A DNA stretch of 64,000 bases from Anaeramoeba flamelloides (taxonomy: Eukaryota; Metamonada; Anaeramoebidae): the NCBI GenBank assembly GCA_027625915.1, contig JANTQA010000042.1, forward strand, positions 6,646,001 through 6,710,000, given 5' to 3'. The translations under genes and the position numbers were made by a program. Position 1 is the first letter of the stretch. The number at the start of each line of letters is the position of its first letter. Shown one piece after another: positions 1-11,999 of this stretch. Below the pieces are notes generated by a model, which did no database searches, was not told the DNA's origin, and worked only from the letters and a program-made list of their open reading frames with translations.

Positions 1-480
1 TTTATTTTTTAAATGATATCATTTTTTATTTTGAAATGGTAATCTTTCTCTCGACCAAAATTTTTTTCGTGGTGAAATATTTTTCTCACTTTCCCCCCCT
101 TTCTGCTTTCTTACCCCTTTCTCCTTCTCCTTCTCCCTTTCTCTATCCTTCTCCTTCTCCTTCTCCCTTTCTTTCTCCCTTTCATCCACCCTTTCTCTTT
201 CCCCCACCTCCCCTTTTTTTTTGTATTTAATTGTTTTTTATGGTGATGTTTTTGTTTTTCTTCATTATTTTTTTTTATTTTATGTTTTTTTTTATGTGTT
301 TTATTTATATCATTTGTTTCCTTTTGATTTTTTTCTTCTTTTTTTCGGTGTCGTTTTTTATTTTTTTTTTTTTCATCTTTTGAATTATTTTTTTCATTTT
401 TTTGGTTTAAATTATTGATTACTTTTGTTGAATTTTCTTGCTATAATAATAATTTTTGAAAGTATAATTAACAATTTATA
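1..480. repeat. Pyrimidine-rich low-complexity tract
   Basis: Bases 90-230 are almost pure C/T with repeating CTTCTC and CCTTTCTC units, followed to about 420 by T-rich sequence. The reverse strand can be read as a Lys/Glu/Arg repeat of about 60 residues. That is what any such tract gives, and no conserved domain or splice context supports a gene. It could be the tail of a low-complexity exon of a gene lying left of the window, but this cannot be shown. Confidence 0.6.
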
Positions 481-1255
481 ATAATACATATATACACTCT
501 CCCATTTTTTTTTTTTGTAATAATAATTAAACAAGTAAATTTTTATTTCTTTATTTTAAAAAATATTTGTAAAAAGGAAATTATCCCAGGTTCTATAAAA
601 ATACAAAAACGTTTATTAGTTTTCATTTTAGGAAATTGTAAAATTTTCATTTTTAAATTCAAAATAATAACAATAATATAATATAACTGACCAAAAAAAA
701 ATAAATCATGATGAAAAAAAGAAAAATTAGAAATCTTAAAAAAACAAAATTAATCAAAATATCACAATGTTAATTATACAGCAAATATGTGCTTTATTGA
801 GAGTAAAGACCAAGGTGTAAATAGTTATCCTTTTAAATATAAGCATTTTTCTTCTAAGTGATGTACTTTGTACTACGCCGTTAAAGCATAAAACATGTAT
901 ATTCCTTACATAAAAATAATTTATTCATTTATGGATCGATTGTAAAGAAAACAATTGAATATGTTGATTTTGTGTTGAGTATAGGGAAAGATTTAAGTTC
1001 TCTGTGAATAGAAATAATGTTAATAGAAAACAGATCTTAACTCACAATAATCCAAGCAGAAATTGTTATTATTGTTGATAATATTTTAAAAAGAAATTCT
1101 GTTACTTCATTGTTGCATTAAGGGATTGTGTAATAAATGTGATTCATATTTTCACAAATACTGTTTTGTTCATGTTAGTTTTGTGAAAAAATCAATTTAT
1201 TGAATAAATAGAAATTTGGAATAAACTTGTAAAAAAATATTTTTTTATTTGTACT
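481..1255. other. AT-rich stretch without recognisable feature
   Basis: No open frame, domain, tRNA-like box or repeat shared with the rest of the window was recognised here. It leads into the decayed LINE that begins near 1,260. Confidence 0.5.
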
Positions 1256-1259
1256 TTTT

Positions 1260-2780
1260 ATAGATGTTCTCATTCGCCAACATGCCTGTTAGAGATTTAT
1301 ATAGTTGATTGGCGACGATATTTTTAACATTATCGTGAAAGAAGTATTTTTTTCCAAAATGACTCAATTATGTACGAAATGAAATTGTGACTTTCAAACT
1401 TTTCCAATTTAGATAATTTATGTGGGATTTTTTCTAAATAGAAACAAATTCTAAAGTGGAAAAATTATATAAATTCATTCTAGATTTTGGAATGAATCCG
1501 AATAAGGATAAAACTAAAAAAACTACAAACCCAAAAGATATTTTATATCTTGGTATTTGACAGATAAGCAAACTCATTTAAAATTTAACTTGGACAAAGT
1601 TAAAACCAATTTCAAAAAATTAATCAATATCTTACAACAAAAAAAACTTTTCTTATTGAATTCAAAATTCATTTTTTAAAATGGTTTTACATAGGTCAAC
1701 TACTATATGGATTAGAAATATTTGATAAAACAAAAAAAGATTTCAAATTCTAATAGATGCATTAATAAATAAAAAAATAACAAATTTTTGTTAATCATCC
1801 CACATTCCTAGAGTTATTTATAAAACAGAAGCTAAAATTGACTCAGTCGAGAATAACGATATATAAAAGAAGATTTAAACTAATTCAAAAATTAAAAATT
1901 CTTAGATTTTCACGAAATAGTTAATAATCTTAAATTCAGAGAACAGAAATTAGAAAGTATTAACTGGCAATCAAACAACTTGTAAGAACTAGAAATTGAA
2001 CTTGATAAATAGAGAATCAAATAATATTAAAAAACATCCCCAGTTGGAAATGTTGTTAGGTTTTTTTTTGGATTTGAGAAATTAAAAAGAAAATTTAAAT
2101 AAATTTTCTGTTTATTTCTCAAATTAAAAAAAACCACCGTTAGCTTTTTCAGAATTCAAAAGAATAGAGAAAAATTAAATAATTTTTTTCTATTCTTTTG
2201 AATTCTGGAAAAGCTAGGCACTCTACGGCACTTTTCGTTAAGTTTTTCAGAATTTAAAGGAATCGAGTAAAATTAAAAATTTTATTAATTTTTTTGAATA
2301 CTGGAAAACCTAACAACAAAAAATATCTTAAAATGGAAAGGTTCAACATTCGATTTTAAAACTCAGAAATTTTATAATTTATTTTAATCGATATTTTTAT
2401 GTTATGAATAAAGATAAGTCAATATTTTGAAAATTATGTAAAAAATCAAAAAATTTGAATATCATTGAAGATTTGGATCATTTTCTATGGAATTGCCCCA
2501 GCCTATGAAAATAATCTTAAAATCTGGGTATCTGAATTAAAAAAAATAAACATTTCTAAAAAAACAAAAAATAATAATATTTTTAATATTATTAGAAAAA
2601 AAGATTCATTAAATTTATTAGCCAGAGTGGGTAATAAACTTATTTTTGGGTATTTAATAAAATTTCTAAATAAAAATTTAGGAATTCTGGAAGTGTCATA
2701 TAGTACCATCAAGTTTCGTCGAGTTCCGTCAAGTACTGTCAAGTGCCTAGGTTTTCCAAAATTCAAAAGAATAGAGTAAA
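1260..2780 (+). mobile_element. Decayed LINE, reverse-transcriptase C-terminus and zinc knuckle
   Basis: Scattered reading frames on the plus strand resemble the end of a non-LTR retrotransposon ORF. Near 1,489-1,560 the frame reads MNPNKDKTKK followed by ILYLGI, matching the NP-K-T and YLG motifs downstream of the RT active site. Near 1,700-1,850 there are QLLYGLEIF and VIYKTEAKI, typical of the thumb region. Near 2,425-2,500 there is EDLDHFLWNCP, the His/Cys knuckle common at LINE C-termini, then NLKIWVSELKK in another frame. Many stops and frame changes show it is dead. A block of hairpin repeats (2,053-2,311) has been inserted between the thumb and the knuckle. The catalytic RT core was not found; any part 5' of about 1,260 is lost or unrecognisable. 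Confidence 0.6.
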
Positions 2781-3395
2781 ATCAAAGATTTAACTCAATT
2801 CTTTTAAATTTTTGAGAACCTAACTGCGGTTTTTTTTAATTTGGAAAATTAAAAGAAAATATTTGAAATTTTCAGTTTATTTCTAAAATTAAAAAAAAAC
2901 TAATGGCGTTTTTCTTGAGGTTTTCTGTTTTATCTGTAAAGTGTTCTAGGTTTTTTTGAGGTTTTTTTGAGGTTTTCTATTATATTTGTGAAGTGTTCTG
3001 ATTTTACAAATAAACAGAAAACTCAAGAAAACCTAATGGCGGTTTTCCAGAATTCAAAAAAATAGAGTAAAATCATATATTTTCCAACGAAACAGAAAAT
3101 TCTTAAAAACCTAATGTCGTTTATTTTTTACTTTGAGAAATAAACCGAAAATTTTTTTAATTTTCTGTTTAATTCAAAAATTAAAAAAAACCTAACGAAA
3201 AGTGCTGTCAAGTGCATAGGTTTTCCAAAATTCAAAAGAATAGAGTAAAATCAAAGATTTAACTCAATTCTTTTAAATTTTTGAGAACCTAACTGCGGTT
3301 TTTTTTAATTTGAGAAATTAAAAGAAAATATTTTAAATTTTCTTTTTATTTCTCAAAAAAAAAACAAACCTAACGGCAAATAAGAGGAATTAACA
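2053..3395. repeat. Cluster of hairpin repeats (family H, copy 1)
   Basis: Two alternating palindromic unit types of about 70-90 bp occur here. Type 1 has arms of the form TTTTTAATTTGAGAAATTAAA paired with its complement around an AGAAAAT/ATTTTCT centre. Type 2 has CAGAATTCAAAAGAATAGAG paired with CTATTCTTTTGAATTCTG around a short T/A loop. Units begin with TTAGGTTTT or CTAGGTTTT and end with AAAACCTAAC, and are joined by linkers such as AAGTGCCGTCAAGTGC. One block (2,053-2,311) interrupts the LINE and a larger one (2,690-3,390) follows it. The same units recur near 49.73 and 60.5 kb. They have no coding capacity and would form strong stem-loops in RNA or single-stranded DNA. Confidence 0.7.
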
Positions 3396-3429
3396 ACTCC
3401 CCGGTTAAATTATAAAAAAAAAGTGAAAA

Positions 3430-3815
3430 AAAATCACACTTTTTTGTTCAAAACGAGATACTACCAAATTCAATAAAAAATCGGCAATACAATAAAGATA
3501 CAAATGATATTTTTAGACGATAAAACACTGTTTTCCTTCTATTCAAAATTTTAACAAGATCAAATCTCTTTGAAAACGATTTTTTAATATCAAAAAAAAA
3601 AAAATAACCACCAATTTTCACCCATAAAAAATATCAAATAAAATCGAGATCAAAAACTTTCATTTCTTGAAAGACAACGTCTTACAAACAAACCATTTGA
3701 ATTTTGATGTAGAATCGATAAATGGTTGTTAATGATTTTGGATGTTTAAATACTTTATTAAATCCAATCTTCAACAAAGATATTTTAAAATAAATTTGCC
3801 CGACTTTTTGGGAAA
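3430..3815 (+). repeat. Dispersed repeat R, copy 1
   Basis: This stretch aligns by eye, in the same orientation, with 51.2-51.98 kb and 61.36-61.92 kb. Shared landmarks are CACCAATTTTCACCC, AAAATATCA-ATAAAATCG-GATCA, AATGATTTTGGATGTTTAAATAC and TAAATTTGCC-GACTTT. Copies differ at many positions, so the insertions are old. No ORF, terminal repeat or tail was identified, so the class is unknown. Confidence 0.6.
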
Positions 3816-4128
3816 TATCTTATTTTAATAAAAATTTTTAATAATTTGGTTAAAAATAACTTTTTTTATTGTTTTTCTGTTTATTTTAAAATTAATTGAA
3901 TCGAAACATTTCGTTACATAAAATCATTAAAGAAAGAAAACTGGTTTATATTTTAAAAAGTTATTTACAGAGATAAAATTAAGTGATTTAAATATTTTAA
4001 AAATGAACTTGTTTGAATTATTATTACATTTTAAGTCAAAGTGTATATAATTTAAAATTCAAGAAAATAAAGATATTTAATTAATTAAAAATGAAATTGA
4101 AAAAGATTGAATATAAAAAAAATTGAAA

Positions 4129-7100
4129 TTAATTGAATTTAAAAAAAAAAAGATGAAAAAGAGAAAGGTAACGTACATAATCAATTATATTCCAATCATA
4201 AATATAATCATAAACAAAATTTTCTCGAATAAATAAATCACGAAAAAGTTTTCTTAAATAACTATAGTTTGGTTTTTCATCAAAATGTAAAGATTTACAA
4301 TAATTTAAATATGTAACAAATTCATCTACAATAATAATAAAAATATATAAAAAAAAGAAAAAAAGAAATGATCAACAGAGGAAAATAAAAATTATGTAAA
4401 ATAAAAAAAAATGGATCACAATAAGAATAATAAGTGAAACTTACAAGGTAAACCTTGGCATAAAGTTTTAACTGGTGTTGATATTTTTTTATTTGAAATT
4501 CTTTCATATTTTTGTTTTTTATTGACAGCATCTAATCCTTGCCAAGGCAATTTACCTTTTAAAAAATAAATTAACATATATCCCAAACTTTCAAGATCAT
4601 CTCTTCTGCTTTGTTCAAAACCTAAATGGGTATTGATAGAAGCATATCTTGCCGTTCCAGTTAATTTTTTATTTTCAAGATATTTAATGTGTTTATGTGT
4701 TCTTACATCTCTATATTTTTTAGCAAGTCCAAAATCAATGACAGAAACCTATTAAATATTTAGTGTAGGATTTATTGAAAAAAAAGGATTAGTATATAAA
4801 GATTTCAAAATATTTGTTTATTTTTATACTTTTTAAAACATATTCACCACAGAAATCACCAAAAGCTAACATTAAGTTCAAAAATCACTAAAAGCATTCC
4901 AAAAATAAAAAAACTAATCATTAGGAGATTTTTGGCATAAAAAAATATGTTGTTTATAGGATTTTTTTTTATTTTGAATTTTTTTTTCTCAAAAAATCGT
5001 TTCGAATAAATTTTACTATAAAACTAATTAAGGTTGAGAAATACTTGTATTTGTATTACCAGAATACCAAATATAGAATCCTTTAGTAGTTACAAATCTC
5101 ATAATTTAATTATTTTTTTTTGAAAAAATCACCCCAAGGTACTTTATCATAAATACACAAGATACACTTCAATCCAAAATCTTAAATTGACTTCAAAATA
5201 AACTTTGTTTCTGTCTAATACCAAAAAAATTTTCAAATATTAATTATTGTTTATAATTGACATTTTAAAGAATAAATAAGAAATAAGTAGAATAACACAT
5301 ATCAAAGAATTGTTGATATCCGTATTGAAATTAAATCGAATTAAATCAATAAATTTTCCTAAAAATTGAAACCCCCAAATTCTTAGTGCCACATTGAGAA
5401 AAACAACAATGCTCATTTTGATCTTCGATTGAAGATCAAATAAAATTCCAATAGAAATCAAAATGATTTCTCGTAAATCATTTTCACTGTTTCAATAACA
5501 TTAGAATAACAGTTTTTTTACCAATGACTATTGATCTAGATTTTGTAAAAACAAATTCGAAAAAATATAAAAAATCAAAAAATGAGAAAAAACATAAAAA
5601 TGGGAAAAAATGATTTCAATTTTGAAAATTTCCAAAATTCATTTTTTTCTTCTAATATCCATTCAAACCATTTAGAACACTTACAATTCACCCATTGCAA
5701 CTGGTCTCATTTGACTGGAAAATAGTTTAAAATTTAAAAATTTAGGTTCACACCCAACAATTAAAAAAAAAACATCAGTTTATCCTATTTTCATTTCAAT
5801 TAACTTTAAAAATTTTTTTATTAGAAAATTTACAACTTTTTTCTAATAATATTTAAAAATTTATTCTGATCATAAACTCCATTTCAAATTTTTTGACATA
5901 CTGAAATAATAAAATATAAATTGAAATATATATATATATATATACAATTTCTTTCGTATTCAAGAACAGCCAATTGTTAAATATTAGTAATAATTCACTT
6001 TTAAGTATAACAAACGTATAAAAAAACTGATAATATTAAATATTAAAAAAAATAAAACCAAAAACTAAAAAAAAAGAAAGCATAATTTTGGAAATGAGTA
6101 TTACAGATTTTTTGTTACTGAACTTTCACTGAAAAAAAGCTAAACAAGAAGATTTTTTACTAATAATTATCTGAATTTTAAAAGACATTACAGAGTCCCA
6201 ATTTTCTTAGTGATTATTTTTTGTATTTTTGAAGATAATTTTTTTTTTTTTAAACTTGAGTTTTTTTTAAACATTGGTGTCAAAAAAAGAATTTTTCAAA
6301 AAAAAAAAAAAAGAAAAAGAAAAATTTTTGAAAAAGTAAAAGAAAGAGAAAAAGAAAGAAAAATAAAAATTTGAAAAAGCAAAACTAAAATTTGCAAATT
6401 AGAAAAAATGATTCTCATAAAAAAAACTGAAAAATTTTTTTGATAGGAATAATAGGATAAAACTTCAAAAGCCACTTCAAATAACTTTATAAAGTGAGCC
6501 AACATTTTTGAACCATAGTTTATATAGAAAGATTTGACTATATCTTTTCCAAGTCACGATAATGTTTCAAAAATCTCGATTATTTTTATCAAATCGTGAT
6601 AATGCAGTAAAATATATAGATAATCAATAATATCGCAATAATATCAGAAATCGCAATATTCGATAAAATCACGATAATTGTCTTAAAATCTTAATAAATG
6701 CCAAAATATCGTGATAAAAAATTAAATCGTGATAAAATAGTTAATGTCTTTTAGGGCTAATTAATGGATGAAAATTTTAAAAAGAAAAATTTTTGTTTGA
6801 TCAAAAAACAAGATCCTTGAAAAAAAAGTTATTCTTTTTAAAAAACATCAAAAAAAGATAACTAATTGAATCAATCAAGGATCAGATCAAAGAGTTTTAT
6901 TTTGTTGTATTTTGTTTTGAATTGTTTGACAGGTTGATCGATCCTTTAGATCAACTATAGTAATAACTAAAATTGGAGAAACAAATAGTTTTTCAGAGTA
7001 TGGTATTATTATCAATTACAATTAATAAAAATCCGACTAAAAATATCCAACCCTTTGTCGCGTTCTTAAAAGAATGTGTACCTCAGTTTAAAAGATTTTC

Positions 7101-8235
7101 TTTATTCTATTAAAACTGAGATGAGATGAATGACTTTTCAAAATATTTCTTAAAATATAAGAGATTCGAAGCATTATCACTAATTTATTAAGATTTTTTT
7201 GTATAATTGTTTTCTTGTTATTCTTCTTCTTCTCTTATATCTTTGTATTACACAGAAAACATAACTAGAGTTTAATTGTTTTTTTTTAAACGATCACTTA
7301 TAAGATAGAAAATTATTCTTTCTTCTTTTTTGGTTATTTAAATTTTGAAGGTAATAATTCCATTTTTAAAAAAAAGGCATCTATTTTACATTCAAGTTAA
7401 TTGTTGATATGGGTTATTATTAGTATGGATCATAAAATTTGTTTGAGATTTAATCGTTTTATTAAAAAAAAAAATGAAATAAAAAAATGTTTTTTTCCAC
7501 TAAAAGTATTCTTATTCCGTTTATAAAAGTTTTCTGTCTTCCAAAACTTTCAAACGGTTGAAGACACTTTTAACCCTTTCAAATATTTTCTAACATTTTT
7601 AAATGGGAAAAGCGTTGTAAAAGTTTAGAGATTTAATCTTTGTAAAGTGATTTTTAATAAAAATAATTTTCCATTTTTTCGCGATAATTATTTTATAGCG
7701 ATAATATGGAATATTGCGATTTTATGATTTTTCGTGATAAAGTAGGACCAATCACGATTTTTCTTATTATCCCAATTTAAAGAAGGATTATCATGATTTT
7801 GTGGATTTTTTGTTCTTAATTTGGATTAATCAATATTTTAGAATAATCTTGTTTTTAGTATATTATCGCTAATTTATTACTAATATCATGAAAATAGATG
7901 TTATCATAAAAACATCTATTCTTTTGTTGTCTTTTGAAAAAAAAAAAATTAATAATAAAACTCGTTTGTATTTAAAATGCATATTTATTCCAGAATTTGA
8001 TAAATTTTCATTATAGTCAATAATAGTATTCAGATTTAAACTCATAACCGTTAAAAATTATGAATTTTTATATACTGATACTAAAAGACATTCTTGAGAA
8101 GTTTCAATAAATTTTTTAATAACAAAATCATGTCATGTTCATTTCAAAAATTGATAAACATTGATTTTTTTGACTTTAATTTTATGTGAAAGAGGAGTGA
8201 ATGGTATTTATTTTGATAAAATTACAAATGTGTAT

Positions 8236-8279
<44 letters not shown>

Positions 8280-11200
8280 CAAACAAGAAATAAATATCGA
8301 GTAATTAATATTATTATTAAATAGGAATATTATATGTACCTATTTTCGGATTCGAGTTTGCTTTTGACATGGCGATTTGCTTAAAAAATTGTATTATGGT
8401 TCGAATAAAAAATGTAAAATGGTAGAATTGTTTATATTATTTTAAAAGTAATTTTCGAAAAGTAAAATGAATTGAAAAATATTTGACAATCTTTTTTGTT
8501 AATTATGCTAAACACAAATGTTAAAATAATTTGAAATTAGTTATTATATTCAATTCAAATGATGTTTTTATCATCTAATTCATTGTTATAAGAAATAAAA
8601 TTGTTTAAAGAATAAATATAATTTCTATTGAAAAATCTTCAATAATAAAAAGAAAAATTTAATTACCTGATTCTTTTTATCAGACACCCCCATCAAAAAA
8701 TTGTCAGGTTTTATATCGCGATGTAAAAAATTTTTTGAATGGATATATTCTATTCTACAAAGCTAAATTTAATAGATAAAAATAAATAAATAGTACAAAG
8801 ATGAAGAAAGAGAAAAAAAAATTAATAAAATTTAAATATTGTTTATTAATTAATTTATAATTATTATTTTTTAAAATATAAAAAATAATAATTCATCTTT
8901 AATAATGGAAAAATTTTAATTTTAATTCCCCAAATTAAATTTTTTAATAATGGGTCAATGAAAAAAGAAAAGATCAAAACAAGTTGATTTGAAAATGTGA
9001 TTTTTTTCTTTAATTTTAACTATTCATTTTGAACTTTGGGACGAAATATAAATGTTTTTTTGATTAAAAAATAACAGTAACCAGAATATATATTAGAGGT
9101 TTTGATGATAACATATATTATCATGATATTAACAATAAAATCGCAATAATATTAAAAAAATCGCGATTAGTCCAACTCGATCGCAAAAAATCATAAAATC
9201 GCGATAAACAACATTATCGCGAAAAAATGAAAAATTATTTTTTTGATTTCTTAAAAAAAATCTCTTGACTTTTACAAAGCCTTGATACTTTTACAACACT
9301 TTCCCCTTTAATAATGTCAGAACGTGTTTTTAAGAGTTATGAACAGTCTTCAAGTGTTTGAAAGTTTTGAAAGACAGAAAACTTTTATAAAGGGAAGAGT
9401 TTGGTTTGTTGTGGAAAAAAAATTTATTCTTTTCATTTTTTTTTTAACAAAATATAAAATCTCAAACAAATTTTATGATCAAACTAATAATTACCCATTT
9501 TAACAATACACTTGAATATAAAATAGATGTGTTTTCTTAAAATGGAGTTGTTATCTTCACAATTTTAAATAGCCAAAAAGAATAAAGAATAATTTGACTT
9601 CTTATTGGTGATCGATCAAACAAAAACCTCTAAGTTCTAATTGTGTTTTCTGTCCAATACAAAGATACTCAAAGAAAAAGAAGAACAAGAAGACAAGAAT
9701 TGTATAAAAAATCTTAATAATTGGTGATCATCTGGCAAGGGTGTTGTGAAATCTTTTGAAGAGTTATCCAACTCCTTTTAGCTTTTGGAGAATATTGAAA
9801 ATCTTTTAACCCAAGAACACATTCTTTAAAGAACAGACAAAGGGTTGGTTGTTTTAGAACCTAATTATTCAAAGCAATTTACAACACCACGATTAACTGA
9901 AAAAATATTTATTTCTATTTATTTCTTATTGTTGTTGATCTTAAAGGATCGATAGGTTTGACAACCAAATTAAATGAAAACACAACAAAACTCTTTTGAT
10001 CTGATCCTTGATTGGATCAAGTATCTTTTTTGTTGTTTTTTCAAAGAATGACTTTTTGTCACCTAATCTATTTTTTTGATCAAAAAAATTTTTTTGTAAA
10101 AAATATTTCTCAATTAACCCAAAAACCCATCAACTATTATATCGCGATTACTTTTTAATCGCGATATTTTGGCATTTGTCACGATTTTTTAATAATTATC
10201 GCGATTTGTTATATTATCGCGATAATATTGAAATATCACGATTTTCTGATATATCGCGATTTGATGTAAATTATCGCAATTTTTGTAACTTTATCGTGAA
10301 TTATAGCATGTTATCATCAAAACCTCTATTAATTGATTTTCCTTGAAATTGGACTGTGTACATGTTCTTAAAAAAATTCATTCATGGGAAAAAAAAGGGT
10401 TCTATTTTAATACCCTAATAAGATATGTTATCATCAAAACCTCTCATATAGACTCATAATTTAAAAATCAAAAAAAAACAAATCGTATGTTTTGAATTTT
10501 GTATTTTGAAGAAAATAATTAACAAAAAAAAAAGTTATTAGATTTACAAAAATAGAAATTGAAGTAAAAAAGTTTTTTAAATTTTTTAGAACATATCAAT
10601 ATTTGAAATGAATTTGTTGATTTTAAACGTTTTTTCTTTGAGTGAACTTTCTAATTGGATCTCACAAAATATCAAATTTGGTTTGTTCTTTTCTTTTCTT
10701 TTTCTTTTTTTTTTTGTTAAAATAACTTTTTTATTTAAATCAAAAGTTGAATTTATGACAATGAGTTTATTCTTCATTTCAATTTGGTTAACCAATTTTC
10801 TTTTCTTCTTTTTTCTTGTTGATTAATAAAAAAGTAAAAAATGACAAAAAAAATAAAAAATTTGCGAATAAGTTATCAACCAGAGAAAATCGTCAAATTC
10901 AATATTTCCTGAATTAGTGCCTTCTTGTTTTCCAATTAATTAACAAATTAAGGGTAATAAACTGAATTACTCATCAATAGAACAATAAGATTCTAAAATG
11001 TAAATAACTAACGAATAATTTTTTGATTCTTGACAAATTTAGGGATTACAAACAGAATATTGTCCCAAATTTTGTATGATATTAAGAAAATCATTTGTAA
11101 TCACTTTTTAAAAAGAGCATTTCAAGATTCTATTTTTGTTTTTTTTTAGCATCTTGAGAACTATACCATTATTTTTTCAAGAGATGAAAACAAAAGGTTG

Positions 11201-11398
11201 AAATGATTGATTTCACAAACATGAAAAGAAATATTTTTTTGATTTTTTTCTGTGCGTTTGCTTTGAATATTTTTTTAAAAGGTAATCCGTGAACAAAAAA
11301 TATAAAAACAGTGAATTTTTCTCAAAGAGAAAGGATCTAGAATTAAAATAAAAAAATACTTTTGGTACGTGTTCAGATTGAAAAGTAAAGAAGTTGAA

Positions 11399-11431
<33 letters not shown>

Positions 11432-11657
11432 AGTGCGTACAATTTGATCAGCAACCATTAACACCGATTTTAATGAGAATTTTCTTGAACAATAATTTAA
11501 AAGATCTTCAAAACTTGGACCAAGTAAATCCATAATCATTACATTATAATCACCTTCCCTTCCAAACCATCTAACTTTTGGGATGCCTACACCGCCTGCA
11601 AGTATTGTGTATAACTTACTTTCATATTGGAGTTGTGGATGTCTTGTTTTTATATTT

Positions 11658-11692
<35 letters not shown>

Positions 11693-11999
11693 TTAATGTT
11701 TTTGTTATTTTGAAAATGAAACAAAATACATTTAATTTGATTAAAGTAAATTCAAGAATGTTTTTGGTTGTTTTGATTTTCTATGATAAAAATACAATCT
11801 GGGGTAAAAGTATCAACAAGATGATACCAAATCATTTGTGTTAAATTAAAATTAAACAAAGAACTATTGCAAAAAATTATACCAATTTGATTGCAATTTC
11901 TTCTTCGGTAATGATATTTGTTCCCAAATAAATATCACCAAAAGATCCTGAACCAATTCTTCTTCCTAGTCTATATTTTCTTGCCACTCTAAGTTCCAT
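4129..11999 (-). CDS. Casein kinase 1 family Ser/Thr protein kinase (5 exons)
   Basis: Spliced exons: 11,999-11,883, 11,659-11,441, 8,762-8,667, 4,748-4,445 and 4,325 to about 4,129. Together they give a complete CK1 catalytic domain. Exon 1 has [20 protein letters not shown] (glycine loop) and the ATP-binding lysine in IAIKL. Exon 2 has the CK1 signature GGVGIP and LLGPSFEDL. Exon 3 has the catalytic loop [13 protein letters not shown]. Exon 4 has [10 protein letters not shown] and the CK1-specific [25 protein letters not shown]. Exon 5 has [22 protein letters not shown] and ends YDWNIIDY. All four junctions have GT donors and AG acceptors in phase. Introns are 223, 2,678, 3,918 and 119 nt; the two large ones hold transposons. 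The 3' end is uncertain: either a short read-through tail ending TAA at 4,129, or a further splice at a GTACGT site at 4,176. CK1 kinases phosphorylate acidic or primed substrates in many pathways; the specific isoform role cannot be told. Confidence 0.92.
5660..5735. repeat. Stray K-like transposon terminus
   Basis: The sequence CTCATTTGACTGGAAAATAGTTTA near 5,705-5,730 resembles the right ends of the K elements at 35,031 and 55,234 (CATTTGACTGAAAAAGAGTTT). No partner end was found upstream, so this is probably a remnant inside the third intron of the kinase gene. Confidence 0.35.
5872..6515 (+). repeat. Direct repeat D, copy 1 (partner at 17.16-17.84 kb)
   Basis: Shares order and sequence with 17,155-17,840: CCATTTCAAAT, an AT-rich run, TTCACTTTTAA, AATAAAACCAAAAACTAAAA, GTTTAACAAGAAGATTTTTT (here GCTAAACAAG), TTTTAAAAGACATTACA, AAAATTTGCAAA and TTATAAAGTGAG. 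Both copies lie in large introns of neighbouring genes. It contains an (AT)n run at 5,925-5,943. No terminal structure is visible, so the class is unknown. The element T0 begins at its right edge. Confidence 0.65.
6517..7920 (-). mobile_element. Old, decayed copy of inverted-repeat element T (T0)
   Basis: Internal sequence is a diverged reverse-orientation match to the two young T copies at 9.1-10.3 and 28.0-29.3 kb: the TTTTACAAAG/CTTTGTAAA stretch, the GAGATTTAATCGTTTTATT region, and the loose AT-rich ends with ATCGTGAT, TCACGAT and GCGATAAT motifs. Its right terminus ATGTTATCATAAAAACATCT differs little from the young terminus; the left one (near 6,517) is more worn. Most motifs that read TCGCGA in the young copies read TCGTGA, TCACGA or TCGCAA here. 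It lies in the third intron of the casein kinase gene and has no ORF. Confidence 0.65.
8241..8275. repeat. (AT)n microsatellite
   Basis: A perfect run of TA dinucleotides of about 35 bases inside the third intron of the casein kinase gene. Confidence 0.9.
9096..10326 (+). mobile_element. Non-autonomous TA-flanked DNA transposon, family T (T1)
   Basis: The element begins GAGGTTTTGATGATAACAT and ends with its exact 19-base complement, and is flanked on both sides by TA (9,094-9,095 and 10,327-10,328). That is the insertion pattern of the Tc1/mariner superfamily, and the class assignment is inference from this. The 1,231 bp body has no ORF. About 150-200 bp at each end are crowded with TCGCGA motifs (about eight exact copies, in both orientations, usually within ATATCGCGAT or AAATCGCGAT), an arrangement like subterminal transposase-binding repeats. 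The copy at 28.04-29.30 kb is nearly identical over its whole length, so both moved recently. It sits in the second intron of the casein kinase gene. Confidence 0.85.
10425..10443 (+). repeat. Orphan right terminus of element T
   Basis: An exact copy of the 19-base right end ATGTTATCATCAAAACCTC lies 99 bases beyond the true right end of T1 and is followed by TCATATA rather than TA. The preceding 90 bases do not resemble the body of T. It may be the remnant of an earlier excision or of an aberrant one-ended event. Confidence 0.7.

Noticed and set aside
8390-8410. B-box-like GGTTCGAATAAA
   Set aside because: No matching A box or cloverleaf around it.
11578-11844. Plus-strand frame of 88 codons
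   Set aside because: It overlaps kinase exon 2 on the opposite strand; its remainder is T-run sequence.
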